Source: Pythium myriotylum (lineage: Eukaryota; Oomycota; Peronosporomycetes; Pythiales; Pythiaceae). From it: a stretch of DNA of 64,000 bases. Within the stretch, counting starts at the first letter, position 1; every line of letters begins with the position of its first letter. Made by a program: the position numbers and the translations under genes. Positions 1 to 8,690 of this stretch are shown piece by piece. The notes beneath the pieces were generated by a model. It ran no database searches, was not told where the DNA came from, and saw nothing but the letters and a program-made list of their open reading frames with translations. Location of the stretch: positions 1,054,001-1,118,000 of the forward strand of contig JALJCQ010000022.1 in assembly GCA_023091665.1 (NCBI GenBank), read 5' to 3'.

Positions 1-2094
1 ATTCTCAGCTGACGGTCTGTACAGGAGAAGGTCGCCAGCATGGAGTACAGCATGTCCCCAACACGACAGAGGTAAATTTGAACGAAGGAGTAGGGGGCGA
101 GCTACCATCTGCACAAGCTTCACGAAATTCTCAGCGTTCGTGTTGTGTGCGTAGGGTACAGAGGTCTCCAAGGTTATGCCGGACGAGGCGCAGAACTCTT
201 GAAATGACTTCGAGACATACTCCGAGGCATTATCGACGCGGACGTTCCTGATGGGGTGACTTGGGAACTGTGCCTTCAGCTGGATGATGGCGATAAGCAG
301 CTTTGGCATCACCTCGTTCTTGGAAGTGAGGAGTTGTACCTTGGAGAAGCGCGCCGATGTGTCCTTCACCACCATATAGTAGCTGAATGGTCCTGAGGGT
401 GGCGAGATGGGCCCACACACGTCGCTCACGAGGGTCTCGAAGTGGCTGTGAGGCTTGAACTTCTCGCTGGAGAACGAATTCTTCTTCTTGTTCGGAAGCT
501 TCCCCATCGTGTACGGCGGGCAGACCCGAGGGAGACGCCTTGGGATACTAAGCGCACTCAAAGGTATGCCCCGAACGGCCTTGGTAATCTTCTTCAACAT
601 TCCTCGTCCTGGATGGCCCATGCGATCATGCCATAACAGCAACGCATCCTTGTCGGCGCGTGAAGGCACTTCTGCAAGGTAGGTGGCGTTGAGCGAAGAC
701 GTGGGTTTGATGTGCGAGAAGTATAGGCCATTGCCAGCCTGTGAGCACTCCTCCATCACATTTCCGTCCTTGTCCACTAGCCTTAGACACTCTGCTCCAT
801 CCGACGAGGTCGCCGTGTGGATGTGGAGGCCATTCTTCCGCAGATCATGGAAGCTGAGCAAGTTACGAGGGGATGCTGGCGCGTACACAGCCCTTTGGAC
901 GTCAATCACAGTGCCATTCGGCAAAGCAATGCGGGCGTGTCCAGCTGCCTTCGCGATCGGACTCGATCCACCCACAGTCGTAACGCTACTCGGTGCTAGA
1001 GAGGGATCAAGACTGACAAAGAACTGTTTTTCGTTGAGTATAACATGCGTCGTAGCGGAGTCGATGAGACACAAGGCCCCATCTCCCCCTTCAGCGACTA
1101 CGCTAACGAAGCTCTCAACACAGTGCGATTCGCTTTCACTGTCATCGGAGAAGTCGGACATGAACGAGACTCTCTTGCCGGAGACTGTCTTCTTGCCTTT
1201 TGTACTGTCAGTGGACTTTGCATGCTGAGACTGTTGATACAACTTACAGTGGAATGCAGGCGTATTGCACTGTTTGGCCCAGTGTCCGAACAGCCCGCAC
1301 TTGTGGCATGCGTCCTTCTGTGATGTCACCTTGCGTCCGTTCCTCGCATGGGGCTTGGCGTTCCGATAGCCACCACGCTTGCCGTGCCGTCCTTTCCACT
1401 GCTTCTTGCCTCCGCGCTTTTGCTTCTGCTGGTTCTGTCCACCAGCATCACCATAGTTCACTTCGGGTGTGGAACCAGGTGTTGGGGGCAAGCGGCGCTC
1501 ATCATGATTGCGTTGGAGCAGCAAGCCGTGCTTCTCGTCGAGCAACAGCACAGCAACAAGCTTGTCGAAGGTGTCATGGTTCATGCGTCTGTACTGCATC
1601 GCCAGGATACGTTCTGACGGGTGGAAAGTCGTCAGAGTCTTCTCAATCTTCTCAGACTCAGTGATCTTGCGATCACACCATGACAGCTCGCTCGTGATGC
1701 CATAAAGCTTTGTCGTGTACTCTGTTACCGTCTTGAAGTTGTAAAAGCACAACTTATCCCACTCGTCGTTCAGCAAAGGCAGCATTGCTTGCTTCCGGTC
1801 AGTGTCAAACCGAAGCTTCAGACTCTGCCATATCACGGCAGGGTTCTGTTCTTCCAAGTAGTTGAACTTCAAGTCCTTGTGCAAGTGCCTGAGGATCAGG
1901 CACACAGCACGGGCAGCATTCCGACGTCTCTCTTCTGCTTGAGCATTGCTTGTAACAGGTACGACAAACGCGGGGTCAACCGTTGCTCCAAGACCATCGG
2001 CACAGAGGTAGTTGTACGCCTCAAGTGCCCAAACGATGTAGTTCGTTCCAGCAACATCAAGTGCTGGGAACTTGAGTTTTTCCAAGTCAGACAT
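1..2094 (-). CDS. Ty1/copia Gag-Pol polyprotein, cut by the window edge
   Basis: An uninterrupted frame of 698 codons runs from an ATG at 2094-2092 through base 1, so the reverse transcriptase and RNase H parts lie outside the window. Residues 1-200 are a Gag polypeptide. A CCHC zinc knuckle follows at C263, C266, H271 and C276 after a basic Gly/Lys/Arg tract. The aspartic protease has DSA at 345-347. The pre-integrase domain has H489 and H494 with a C525-P-P-Y528 motif where CxxC is expected, so the last zinc ligand is lost. The integrase core shows D558, D621 and E655. The spacing between the last two is 33 residues rather than the usual 35, and the conserved Asn-Gly-Leu-Ala-Glu-type block looks two residues short. 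The element produces virus-like particles, processes them and integrates its cDNA. The open frame suggests a young copy, but the Cys-to-Tyr change and short core suggest integrase damage. No LTR or primer-binding site could be placed upstream of the ATG. Confidence 0.9.
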   Translation of the reverse strand, partial: MSDLEKLKFPALDVAGTNYIVWALEAYNYLCADGLGATVDPAFVVPVTSNAQAEERRRNAARAVCLILRHLHKDLKFNYLEEQNPAVIWQSLKLRFDTDRKQAMLPLLNDEWDKLCFYNFKTVTEYTTKLYGITSELSWCDRKITESEKIEKTLTTFHPSERILAMQYRRMNHDTFDKLVAVLLLDEKHGLLLQRNHDERRLPPTPGSTPEVNYGDAGGQNQQKQKRGGKKQWKGRHGKRGGYRNAKPHARNGRKVTSQKDACHKCGLFGHWAKQCNTPAFHCKLYQQSQHAKSTDSTKGKKTVSGKRVSFMSDFSDDSESESHCVESFVSVVAEGGDGALCLIDSATTHVILNEKQFFVSLDPSLAPSSVTTVGGSSPIAKAAGHARIALPNGTVIDVQRAVYAPASPRNLLSFHDLRKNGLHIHTATSSDGAECLRLVDKDGNVMEECSQAGNGLYFSHIKPTSSLNATYLAEVPSRADKDALLLWHDRMGHPGRGMLKKITKAVRGIPLSALSIPRRLPRVCPPYTMGKLPNKKKNSFSSEKFKPHSHFETLVSDVCGPISPPSGPFSYYMVVKDTSARFSKVQLLTSKNEVMPKLLIAIIQLKAQFPSHPIRNVRVDNASEYVSKSFQEFCASSGITLETSVPYAHNTNAENFVKLVQMVARPLLLRSNLPLSCWGHAVLHAGDLLLYRPSAEN

Positions 2095-2134
2095 TTTGGA
2101 AACGAACTAAGTGTCTTTTAGAACAAGTTACAAG

Positions 2135-2617
2135 CTAGTAGTTGACACAAGCGTAGCAGGAGAAGCAGTTCTTGTCGTGCGCTTCGCGCCTCTTCTTCGC
2201 AGCTTCGTCGGCGGCTTGCTTGGCAGCGATTTCGTCCGACCGCAAGATGTCGAAGATGGCGGTGTCGACGACTTTGCGCTGGCAGTCCGAATGGAACGGG
2301 AGAATGCCGAGAGCCTTGACGATCGCCTTCGTGCGGTTGCAGCCGACGGCGTGCTTGTTGAGCTCCTCGACGAAGCGGTGCTGGAGCCGGACCGTGCGCT
2401 CGATGGAGGCTTGGAGGTCGTCACGGAGCTTGTCGAGCGCCTTCTGGTCGTCCTCCTTCAGGGAGCGGATGCGCTTGAAGTCGGAGCGCGAGTCGAACGT
2501 CTGGACGTGGCGAGAACGGCGGCGGCTCCGGACTTTGACAGTCTTGACTGCTGGCCCAGCGGCGGAGAGGTTGAGCACCTTCTTCGTCTTCGTTGTCTTG
2601 GCGGCACTCGTACCCAT
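2135..2617 (-). CDS. hypothetical basic protein, 160 aa
   Basis: An ATG at 2617-2615 opens a 160-residue frame ending at a TAG 41 bp upstream of the Copia ATG, on the same strand. The frame is also open upstream to a GTG at 2662, but the ATG is the better start. The first 50 residues are strongly basic (KTTKTKK, RSRRRSRH). The middle (about 60-100) is charged and helix-prone. The end is Ala/Lys/Glu-rich and finishes with a Cys cluster (CFSCYAC). No family was recognised. It could be an extra ORF of the retrotransposon, or a host gene whose last codons were replaced at the element junction. The even amino-acid use favours real coding over chance. Confidence 0.45.
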   Translation of the reverse strand: MGTSAAKTTKTKKVLNLSAAGPAVKTVKVRSRRRSRHVQTFDSRSDFKRIRSLKEDDQKALDKLRDDLQASIERTVRLQHRFVEELNKHAVGCNRTKAIVKALGILPFHSDCQRKVVDTAIFDILRSDEIAAKQAADEAAKKRREAHDKNCFSCYACVNY

Positions 2618-3464
2618 GCAAGCAGGAATGGGGGCAGGCAACTCGGCTAGAGGCCACGCCACGGATCCACGGCAATTACAGCAGGGGCTTCGGCTTGAAC
2701 GGGCAGGCCAACGCAGGGACCGGGGGACAGTCCACGGGTCGGGTTCAAGCGGGTCTTGCGCGGCGGGCAGAGGGACGGCGAGAGGTTCGCGTCAGCGAGC
2801 GGTCCAACAGCCTGCGCGGGTCGGGTCGGCGAGTCGACGGGTCGGCGAGAGGTCCGGGCTGACGGGTCGGGTCGGCTTGGCGGCGAGTCTCAGTGCTGAT
2901 AACGTGAGACGGGTTGACTTAGCCGGGACCGAGGGTGGACTTAGGCGAGGCCGAGGTTGACTTAGGAGGGGCGAGTTGACTTGAGCAGTAGATGGTAGAA
3001 GACCGAATGAGCTATATTTCCTGGGATGAAAATGGTGGGTGTAGGGAGCTAGCGCTGCAGAGTTCTGTGTCCTACATGGCCTGGATTTATTCACCCATCA
3101 ATCGTGGTGGCAGCCATCATTTGTGGCGGCGTCCATCATTGCCCGGCGCTCACAATCCTTGGTGACGCGCGGGCAACTGATTCCCAGGAATCACATGTAA
3201 ACATAGAGTGAACATGGAGGAACTGTCTCAGATCTCGAGTAATTCATGGTTACTTTGCGTATTTATACATTTGTTAAGGGTTAGAGGCGAAACTTTGCCT
3301 CTTAATTTGCCAGAATTGCTATTCAGTTGGACAAATAAGTTGGTTCAATGCAAGATATGACAGATTGAAGTCTCTTCCGAGTATCTTCCGTCCTGGAGGG
3401 GGGGGGGGGGGGGTCTGCCACTTTAGCGAGCGGGTCTTGAGAGGATGTCGAGGGAGGCGTACTA
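2618..3464. other. low-complexity and unassigned DNA
   Basis: 2690-2960 is GC-rich with degenerate short repeats built on GGTCGGGT and GTTGACTTAG. 3060-3180 has related GGTGGCAGCCATCAT-like and GGCGGCGTCCATCAT-like words. A run of 16 G lies at 3398-3413. No supported gene is seen. Part of this stretch may be an unrecognised Copia LTR. Confidence 0.4.
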
Positions 3465-3490
3465 TTGTCGTGGCCATAAATCCTGTTACA
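3465..3490 (+). repeat. left terminal inverted repeat
   Basis: This 26-bp arm matches the reverse complement of 5492-5517 at all but one position (T for A after CCATAAA) and directly follows TA at 3463-3464. Confidence 0.8.
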
Positions 3491-4244
3491 GTTTTCTGCC
3501 GAATTAATCAGTGTCATAAACCTCGAAAACCCTATACGATAGTTTGATATAAGGGGGTTTTGGACGCGTAGGATCCGATTTTGAGGTCGGTTTTGCGCGA
3601 ATCGGCGTCGTTTTCGAGATATTCGTGTTCCAAAACGATGCCTCATTTGCCCCCGTTTTCAGCGATTGTGGAATATTAGGGTTAAGCCAAATAACGAGCT
3701 CCGATTGGTTCATCCAAGGAAACATATGGGATTTTGGGTGGATTAGGGTTTTCAATTGCTTGGTCGCCGACTTGGTGGTCGGCCTTGGATTCTAACCGAG
3801 TCAATGAGAGCTCTGGCCAGTGTATAAATTTGAAGAGGAAATCGGTCTCTACTCAAAATCATCTTCATCGTCGCTCCTTATCTCGCTGTCCTGATCAACG
3901 GGTGCGAGAGGCTCGTCGTCGAGTAGTGCAGCGTACGCGTTTTCGACCTTCTGAACATGACGGAATGCCTTCCGCCACGCAGAGGTTTTGATCCGGGCAA
4001 AGGCTTCGCCGACGCGGCTCTCGAGCTCCGCCATGGTCTTCGAAGGGTTGCAGCCGAGCCACCCTTTTGCTTTTCGCCCAGATCAGCTCGATCGGCTGGA
4101 GCTCTGGGTGATACGGTGGCGTGTAGCACACTGTGTGGCCGTACATCTTAGCGATGAGTGCCGCCAAATAAATGGGCTTTAGCTTGTTTTCACGCACAAG
4201 CTCGAGGAGCTGAGCTTTCACCATTGTCTCTTCGTATTGAATTC

Positions 4245-4303
4245 CTATTAAGCACACTTATCAGCATTGCACACACGACACGCAAACTTACTAATACACT
4301 CAC
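4245..4303 (-). other. predicted spliceosomal intron in transposase gene
   Basis: It begins GTGAGT and ends TTAATAG, with CTGAT as a possible branch site. The split Gly codon (G|GA) joins WLRNN to IQYEETM in frame, giving the expected family sequence. Both flanking frames are otherwise closed by stops inside the intron. Confidence 0.65.
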
Positions 4304-4605
4304 CATTGTTCCGCAACCATTCCTGAATTTCAGCTTTCTTCCCTTTCGAAGTCGGAGCTTTCACAATGTTTTCTTTGTGATAGGCAGCTCCATCCATATA
4401 GATGATACACGAACCGTATTGCTTAAGCGTCTGACAGAGCTTCTCAAACCAGCGCTGGAACAGGGCCGCGTTGAAGTTACCGTGGTAGTCCTCGTCGTTC
4501 TTGCACTTCTGCTGTGAGTTCCAGTAATGCAATGAATCCGGAACAATGTGACTCCGGAGCCCATTCCCCCATCTATATATGATCCCAGCAGCGACTATGC
4601 AAATT

Positions 4606-4653
4606 CTACAAGAAATGAATATAGTTTGTGGTGAGTCCTAGCGATATTGGTAC
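4606..4653 (-). other. predicted spliceosomal intron in transposase gene
   Basis: It begins GTACCA and ends TTCTTGTAG. Splicing joins KGAR to ICIVAAGIIY with an AG|A Arg codon, bypassing the in-frame TAG inside the intron. At 48 bp it is short, and the donor is weaker than in the other two. Confidence 0.55.
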
Positions 4654-5078
4654 CTAGCTCCCTTCCCGCTTGCCGCAACGCGTGTAGTGCCTCGCTCTAG
4701 CCATGTCTTGCCAGTAACGTGATGCTGAATGACGTAGGATTCATCGAGGTACACCTCTGGGCGGATGGGATTGTTGTTCTGATCACGGTTGGCAAGCTTG
4801 CGTTGAAGATAACTTGCTCGGTAGGCCACATTGGTGACGCTCTCAGCATGGAAGTGGCGCTTCTCACCATGAACGTATCGATATGCGAGTTGTCGGAGGA
4901 CACGCCGCACCGTACACGAAGATAGTCGGGCCGACGTGCGGCGCTCGAGCTCATCAGCTATCGTCTTTGAGGTGCACGGTGTCATGTTCTTGTTTGCCTC
5001 ATGCACGATCTGCCGTACGAACGGTGCGATATCATCGAGCTCATACGTTGATGGTCGGCCGGGTTATCGTGCCGGTAT

Positions 5079-5149
5079 CTACGGAACCGAAAAATTAAGT
5101 CATAGAGGTAAATGATACTTATCCGTTAGAATGGAATCATGGAGCTCAC
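5079..5149 (-). other. predicted spliceosomal intron in transposase gene
   Basis: It begins GTGAGC and ends TTCCGTAG, and contains TTCTAACG as a good branch-site candidate. Splicing is phase 0 and leads into the GRPSTYELDDI segment after an in-frame TAA at 5064-5066. Confidence 0.55.
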
Positions 5150-5491
5150 CTCCGCGTTCTCGACGACCTCCTGCGCGCCAGGAGAACAGCAGAGCCGCCA
5201 AACGGTCATGAACGAGATGCCCAGACACAGGGCAACAAAATCGCACAGTCGCCGGAGGCTTCGCTTCGCTCCCTCGTTCTCACGAGCGAAGTATCTGTAG
5301 GCGTTGGCGATCATGGCTCGCTCACCATCGCTGAGTTTCTTACCTGCTGCCATTGTTCTAGGCCGAATTTCGCAGATCCGAAAATTGCTACGGATAGCAG
5401 AGATCCTGGCGATCATTTTGCTGGTCCTCGTGGCCAGATCACCAAAGAATTCGTGATGCTATTCTCGAAAATTCGGCCGTGTTAGAATTTT

Positions 5492-5517
5492 TGTAACAGG
5501 TTTTATGGCCACGACAA
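5492..5517 (-). repeat. right terminal inverted repeat
   Basis: This is the partner of 3465-3490 and is followed by TA at 5518-5519. It includes the ACAGGTTTTATGGCCACGAC core. Confidence 0.8.
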
Positions 5518-5519
5518 TA

Positions 5520-6383
5520 GAGTTGTGCTCGCGTTCAAAGCGTCGATCAAGGCTGACCCAAAGAGGTCGGTGAGGATTGGATTTATGATGCCCGCAGTCG
5601 AGCCTAGTTTGATTATCGGGAACGTGATCGCATCGTATGGCGTTGGAGTTGAGAAAACGTAGACAGCGCAGACAATCCACAATTTTTTCGGTGGGTCCGT
5701 TCATCGTATAAGAGCACGTTATTCCGATTGTTCTCTATGCACTTCCGATCGCAGGCAGCAGCATCCATACCAGCTGCTACACCGGTCAGCAAGAATTTTT
5801 TCGCGTTCTTGCTGACCGGTCGTAGTACCGCGCGTTCCTTCGCTGCGAAGATTCGAGCGCCAGCTTGGCCGCTTCACAAGCCGCCCTCACCCCTCAAACG
5901 ACTTGGCCAAAGGGTTAATCAGGCCCCAGAGTCGTAACCACTTCGATTAGCTCAGAATCTGACCTGTCTCAAAAATATGTTATTGCAATAATTGTTTGCT
6001 CCCCCGCGCTCAATACCCGACCAGTATTTTCCGACCCCTACCTAGACGGAAATCCCAACACCAAGAGCACCAACGTTATGTATGTAGAGACTAGTTGGGT
6101 CGGAATTCCGGCCCGCAAATCTGCAGAGCCTGAGCGGGCCTCGCAAACCGAACCGCCGTGACCCGAGAATTTGTGGCTGAGAGGTGACCAATTACTCGAT
6201 GGCGCAAGTTCCAGAAGTCTTGCAAAATGCTGCAGGAATGTTCTCTCATTACCCTTTTCGTAAAGCGGCTAGCAACGTTCAGTGCCCTCGCACGTTTCAC
6301 CGAGTGCTTACGCTAAGGTTCTCTACTCACCGGACGGCGATGGTTACCATGTTTACCGCCTGTGCTCCTCCCGTCGAAAGTAA
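5520..6383. other. unassigned DNA between transposon remnants
   Basis: There is no convincing gene. It contains the hairpin at 5781-5820 and an AAAGGGTTAA at 5910, which resembles a piggyBac-type end next to a TTAA but is isolated. Short open frames here lack conserved features. Confidence 0.4.
5781..5820. repeat. perfect hairpin, 15-bp stem
   Basis: ACCGGTCAGCAAGAA (5781-5795) and its exact reverse complement (5806-5820) flank a 10-base loop, TTTTTTCGCG. No gene ends directly beside it, so a terminator role is not supported. Confidence 0.8.
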
Positions 6384-6665
6384 GTTCGTGGCACCGGCGC
6401 TTCCAAACTTTTCGACCATCTAACGCGATCTCGCGGTCAGTGCTCTCACGAGGAATATGAACGCCTCCAACAGCGCGAGGGCACACTCGACGGCTACGTT
6501 CAAGGTGATGACTTTACCCGCTTAGTCTATAATTGGATGGTTTGGATTACCAAGGAGAACCGCGAGCTCTCAATGTGTGAAAAGCCCAAGATGAGAAAGC
6601 GCTCAAGGCTTAACCCTTTCGCAATCAAACGTGTAAAATTTACACGTTCTGAGTATTTCTCATAA
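6384..6665 (+). pseudogene. coding-like remnant, unrecognised
   Basis: A frame of 93 codons follows a stop at 6381-6383 and ends at a TAA at 6663-6665, with no ATG near its beginning. Its composition is protein-like: EEYERLQQREG, then GYVQGDDFTRLVYNWMVW, then a basic stretch. Its last 18 codons run into the palindrome at 6627-6710, so the end is probably not original. GTAAGT at 6379 could be a splice donor for something upstream. No family was recognised. Confidence 0.25.
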
Positions 6666-6710
6666 GTTGGTATGTTTGAACCCCTCAGAACGTGTAAATT
6701 TTACACGTTT
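6627..6710. repeat. 27-bp perfect inverted repeat built from near-palindromes
   Basis: Arms at 6627-6653 and 6684-6710 are exact reverse complements around a 30-base spacer. Each arm contains a near-palindromic 17-mer, CGTGTAAAATTTACACG or its complement. It begins 13 bp inside TTAA-CCCTTTCGC (6610-6622), which looks like a piggyBac-type terminus. Confidence 0.75.
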
Positions 6711-6826
6711 TACAAAACCCGTCCTTGAAGTTTCGCAAAAATCTCAACAAAACCTCAAAACCTCTCAAGATTAAATATCAATAACCTCGAAACTTATTTG
6801 CAATTTTGCGAGGTTTTATTACAAAA

Positions 6827-6947
6827 GGCGGTAGGTTTGCGGGAAACTCCACCTGTCGCAATTCCAGAACGTGTAAAATTTACACGATCTGGAAATTTTA
6901 CACGTTCTGGAATTGCGACAAGTGGAGTTTCCCGCAAACCTACCGCC
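6827..6947. repeat. 121-bp foldback element
   Basis: Two arms of about 55 bp starting GGCGGTAGGTTTGCGGGAAA pair almost perfectly (one mismatch) around a short centre, ACACGATCTGG. Both arms contain the CGTGTAAAATTT word of the neighbouring palindromes. It lies directly against the Mutator-like remnant and may have interrupted it. No target duplication was identified with confidence. Confidence 0.75.
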
Positions 6948-6948
6948 T

Positions 6949-7344
6949 GGTGTACAAGAGACTGTGCAGCAGCTCTTCGATTAGCAATGACAGCAGCACG
7001 TGTGACGGAGAGCTCAGCGATTTGTCGCACTGTTGGTTGTGCATGACCGGTGCATCCGTGATGGTCGTGTTTGGTGTTTGCACGAACTGATAAAGCATCC
7101 ATCTACGGTCTGCTTCTTCGACTTTAGAACTCGGACTTAGAACGAGCACGTCTCACGGGAACAACGGACGACAAAACTCTTCCCAGCGCTGAGCTTTTTG
7201 TCGGCCACGACTCGTTTCTTTATGAAGAGCATAATCCTGCAGAAAGTAGAGGCAGGATCGCCTACTTTCAAACGTCTGACCAGCGTACACACCCATGAAT
7301 GCCCTGTCCTTGGGCGAGGCCTGAGGAACTAGCTCTTCGGTCAT
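6949..7344 (-). pseudogene. Mutator-like transposase N-terminal remnant
   Basis: In changing minus-strand frames the sequence reads as an N-terminal DNA-binding region of FAR1/FLYWCH type: an acidic start near 7344, then YAGQTFESRRSCLYFLQDYALH, then KKRVVADKKLSAGKSFVVRC with Cys residues, then WMLYQFVQTP. It ends with an alanine-rich helix (VTRAAVIANRRAAAQSLVHQ) immediately before the foldback element. At least two frameshifts are needed. The transposase core is not seen. Assignment rests on remembered family style, not on a catalytic motif. Confidence 0.45.
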
Positions 7345-7775
7345 CTCGTCGTCCGTTGGTTCTGCCGCTGCTCTGGCAAGACTGCGCGCGTAGAGTAAGC
7401 CCTGTAGTCACATAGAGCACATATCATGGGTATGGGAACCGCCTGGCTTGGACTGGGATAGTGTGAGTACCACGGAATTGGTACAAGCAGCGGTCCTCTA
7501 CTTCTGATACTTTTTTAAAAGGGTGGACAAGTTATGGATAGCCCCCACTATAGAGAACTTTCGCAACCGATGGAGTTTGAGATTCAATATTAGTGGACCA
7601 CGTCATATTCGAGAACACAGCCTGAACAGCGGTTTTCGCAAGCGTCTGGTTGGCGTTCAGTTTTGTCTAGATCGTTGGAGAGGCTGCCAAGAAGGGAATC
7701 ATTGGCATCCCACCAGTTTTGGTGCGAGTGACTCCCTGCTCGAAGCATGCTCTCGATTGGGGGGAGGACGAGGCC
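7345..7775. other. unassigned DNA
   Basis: No supported gene is seen between the Mutator-like and Harbinger-like remnants. Short frames here show no conserved motif. Confidence 0.35.
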
Positions 7776-8686
7776 ATGAAGAAAATGCATTTTTCTCTGA
7801 GTGAAATAGCTCGTTTGGCTGGTCTCCTCCGCCTGCCCGATCAAATCGTCACCCAAGAGCGTGATCGTGCCTGTCGTGTCGAAGCTCTAGCTATCGTCTG
7901 CCGTCGCCCTGTGGAGCGGTGCCGTTGGATTGTGCTCGAAGGCGAGTTTCACCGATCGGCCCGTCCTTCTCGTGTATCTTCTACTCTACTGTGCGCATGA
8001 GCGCCGACATTCATGCCGGTCGGATCTCCTTCTCGCTGGCATTGACCCACCAGCGATTTAACATGTACTGCAAACCTGTAGAGGCGAAAGGGACGCCGAC
8101 AAGCGCTTTGGCTTCGTGGATGGGACCAAGCAATATACGTGCCGCTCTTCGGCTCGCCCTGACGGCCCAAGAGACGAGAACCCCCAGCGTGCCGTTCACA
8201 GTGGCTACAAGTGACGCCATTGTCTGACATGGCAAGCCGTGTACATGGCAAGCCGTGTGTGCGCCAGATGGATTGTGCATTTCGCTTTTCGGGCCGATGG
8301 ATGGCCGCAAACATGACAGCACTGTGCGTTTCGCCAGTGGTATTAAGTAGCGTTTGGATAACGAGGCAGCATTTGCAGGGAAAGTTTTTTACGGTGACGG
8401 AGGGTACACGTCCGCGGTGAATGTGTGCGCTCCTGTACCTTCCGGTGAACGGACAGTGTATGGGGAGGCAATTAACGCTTTGATGAGCAGCAAAAGAATC
8501 GCTGTTGAGTGGCTGTTCAAGGATATTAAGCGTTTGTGGTCGTTCGTCAACTGGAACATTACGATGCGTGCACAACAGGGCCCGGTGAGTTTAGTTTTCA
8601 TGGCAGCGGTGCTGCTAACAAATTGTCACACATGCATGAAAGGAAGTCAGAGCACCAAATACTTTAGGATTTGTCCGCTGGATTAG
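7776..8686 (+). pseudogene. PIF/Harbinger-type transposase remnant (DDE_4-like)
   Basis: The ATG at 7776 opens a family-like N-terminus (HFSLSEIARLAGLLRLPDQIV). Shifted frames then continue through RFNMYCKPVEAKG and a first catalytic Asp in GFVDGTKQYTCR (about 8110-8145). The second Asp is in YGDGGYTS (about 8390). The last segment, SSKRIAVEWLFKDIKR, carries the Glu, followed by the hydrophobic C-terminus ending at 8686. All three acidic positions can be located, but several frameshifts break the gene. The normal protein cuts and pastes DNA with a separate Myb-like partner, which is not seen here. Confidence 0.6.
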
Positions 8687-8690
8687 AAAC

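Larger units (their letters stand above)
3849..5353 (-). pseudogene. Tc1/mariner DDE transposase with three introns, inactivated
   Basis: The likely start is the ATG at 5353-5351 (MAAGKKLSDGERAM), leading into a helix-turn-helix N-terminus. Exons are separated by three GT-AG introns: 5079-5149 (71 bp), 4606-4653 (48 bp) and 4245-4303 (59 bp). Removing the second and third restores continuous family-like sequence across the joins. The catalytic triad is visible: D in YLDESYV, D in YMDGAAYHKE and E in QPIELIW. An acidic tail (SDDEDDFE) ends at 3849. Two lesions are seen. A TAA at 5064-5066 lies just after the first intron. A one-base frameshift lies in the T run at 4065-4068, downstream of the catalytic Glu. 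The DDE residues themselves are intact, so inactivation looks fairly recent. The introns are inferred from sequence and reading frame only. Confidence 0.75.
3465..5517 (-). mobile_element. Tc1/mariner-type DNA transposon with TIRs and TA target duplication
   Basis: The element is bounded by inverted repeats beginning TTGTCGTGGCCATAAA (3465-3490 and 5492-5517, 26 bp, one mismatch). Each is flanked by a TA dinucleotide (3463-3464 and 5518-5519), while the DNA outside differs. A TA target duplication is the hallmark of the Tc1/mariner superfamily. The interior carries one degraded, intron-containing DDE transposase gene on the minus strand. The length of about 2.05 kb fits a full-length autonomous element that has since lost function. 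Confidence 0.8.

Noticed and set aside
683..1228. Plus-strand 181-residue frame
   Set aside because: It is antisense to the Copia polyprotein, which is open across the whole region with motifs in order.
2172..2960. Plus-strand 262-residue frame
   Set aside because: It is Ser/Arg-rich and low-complexity. It overlaps the better-supported minus-strand ORF and GC-rich repeats.
5905..5916. AAAGGGTTAA as the partner end of the piggyBac-like terminus at 6610
   Set aside because: The two ends face away from each other with only about 700 bp between them, so they cannot bound one element.
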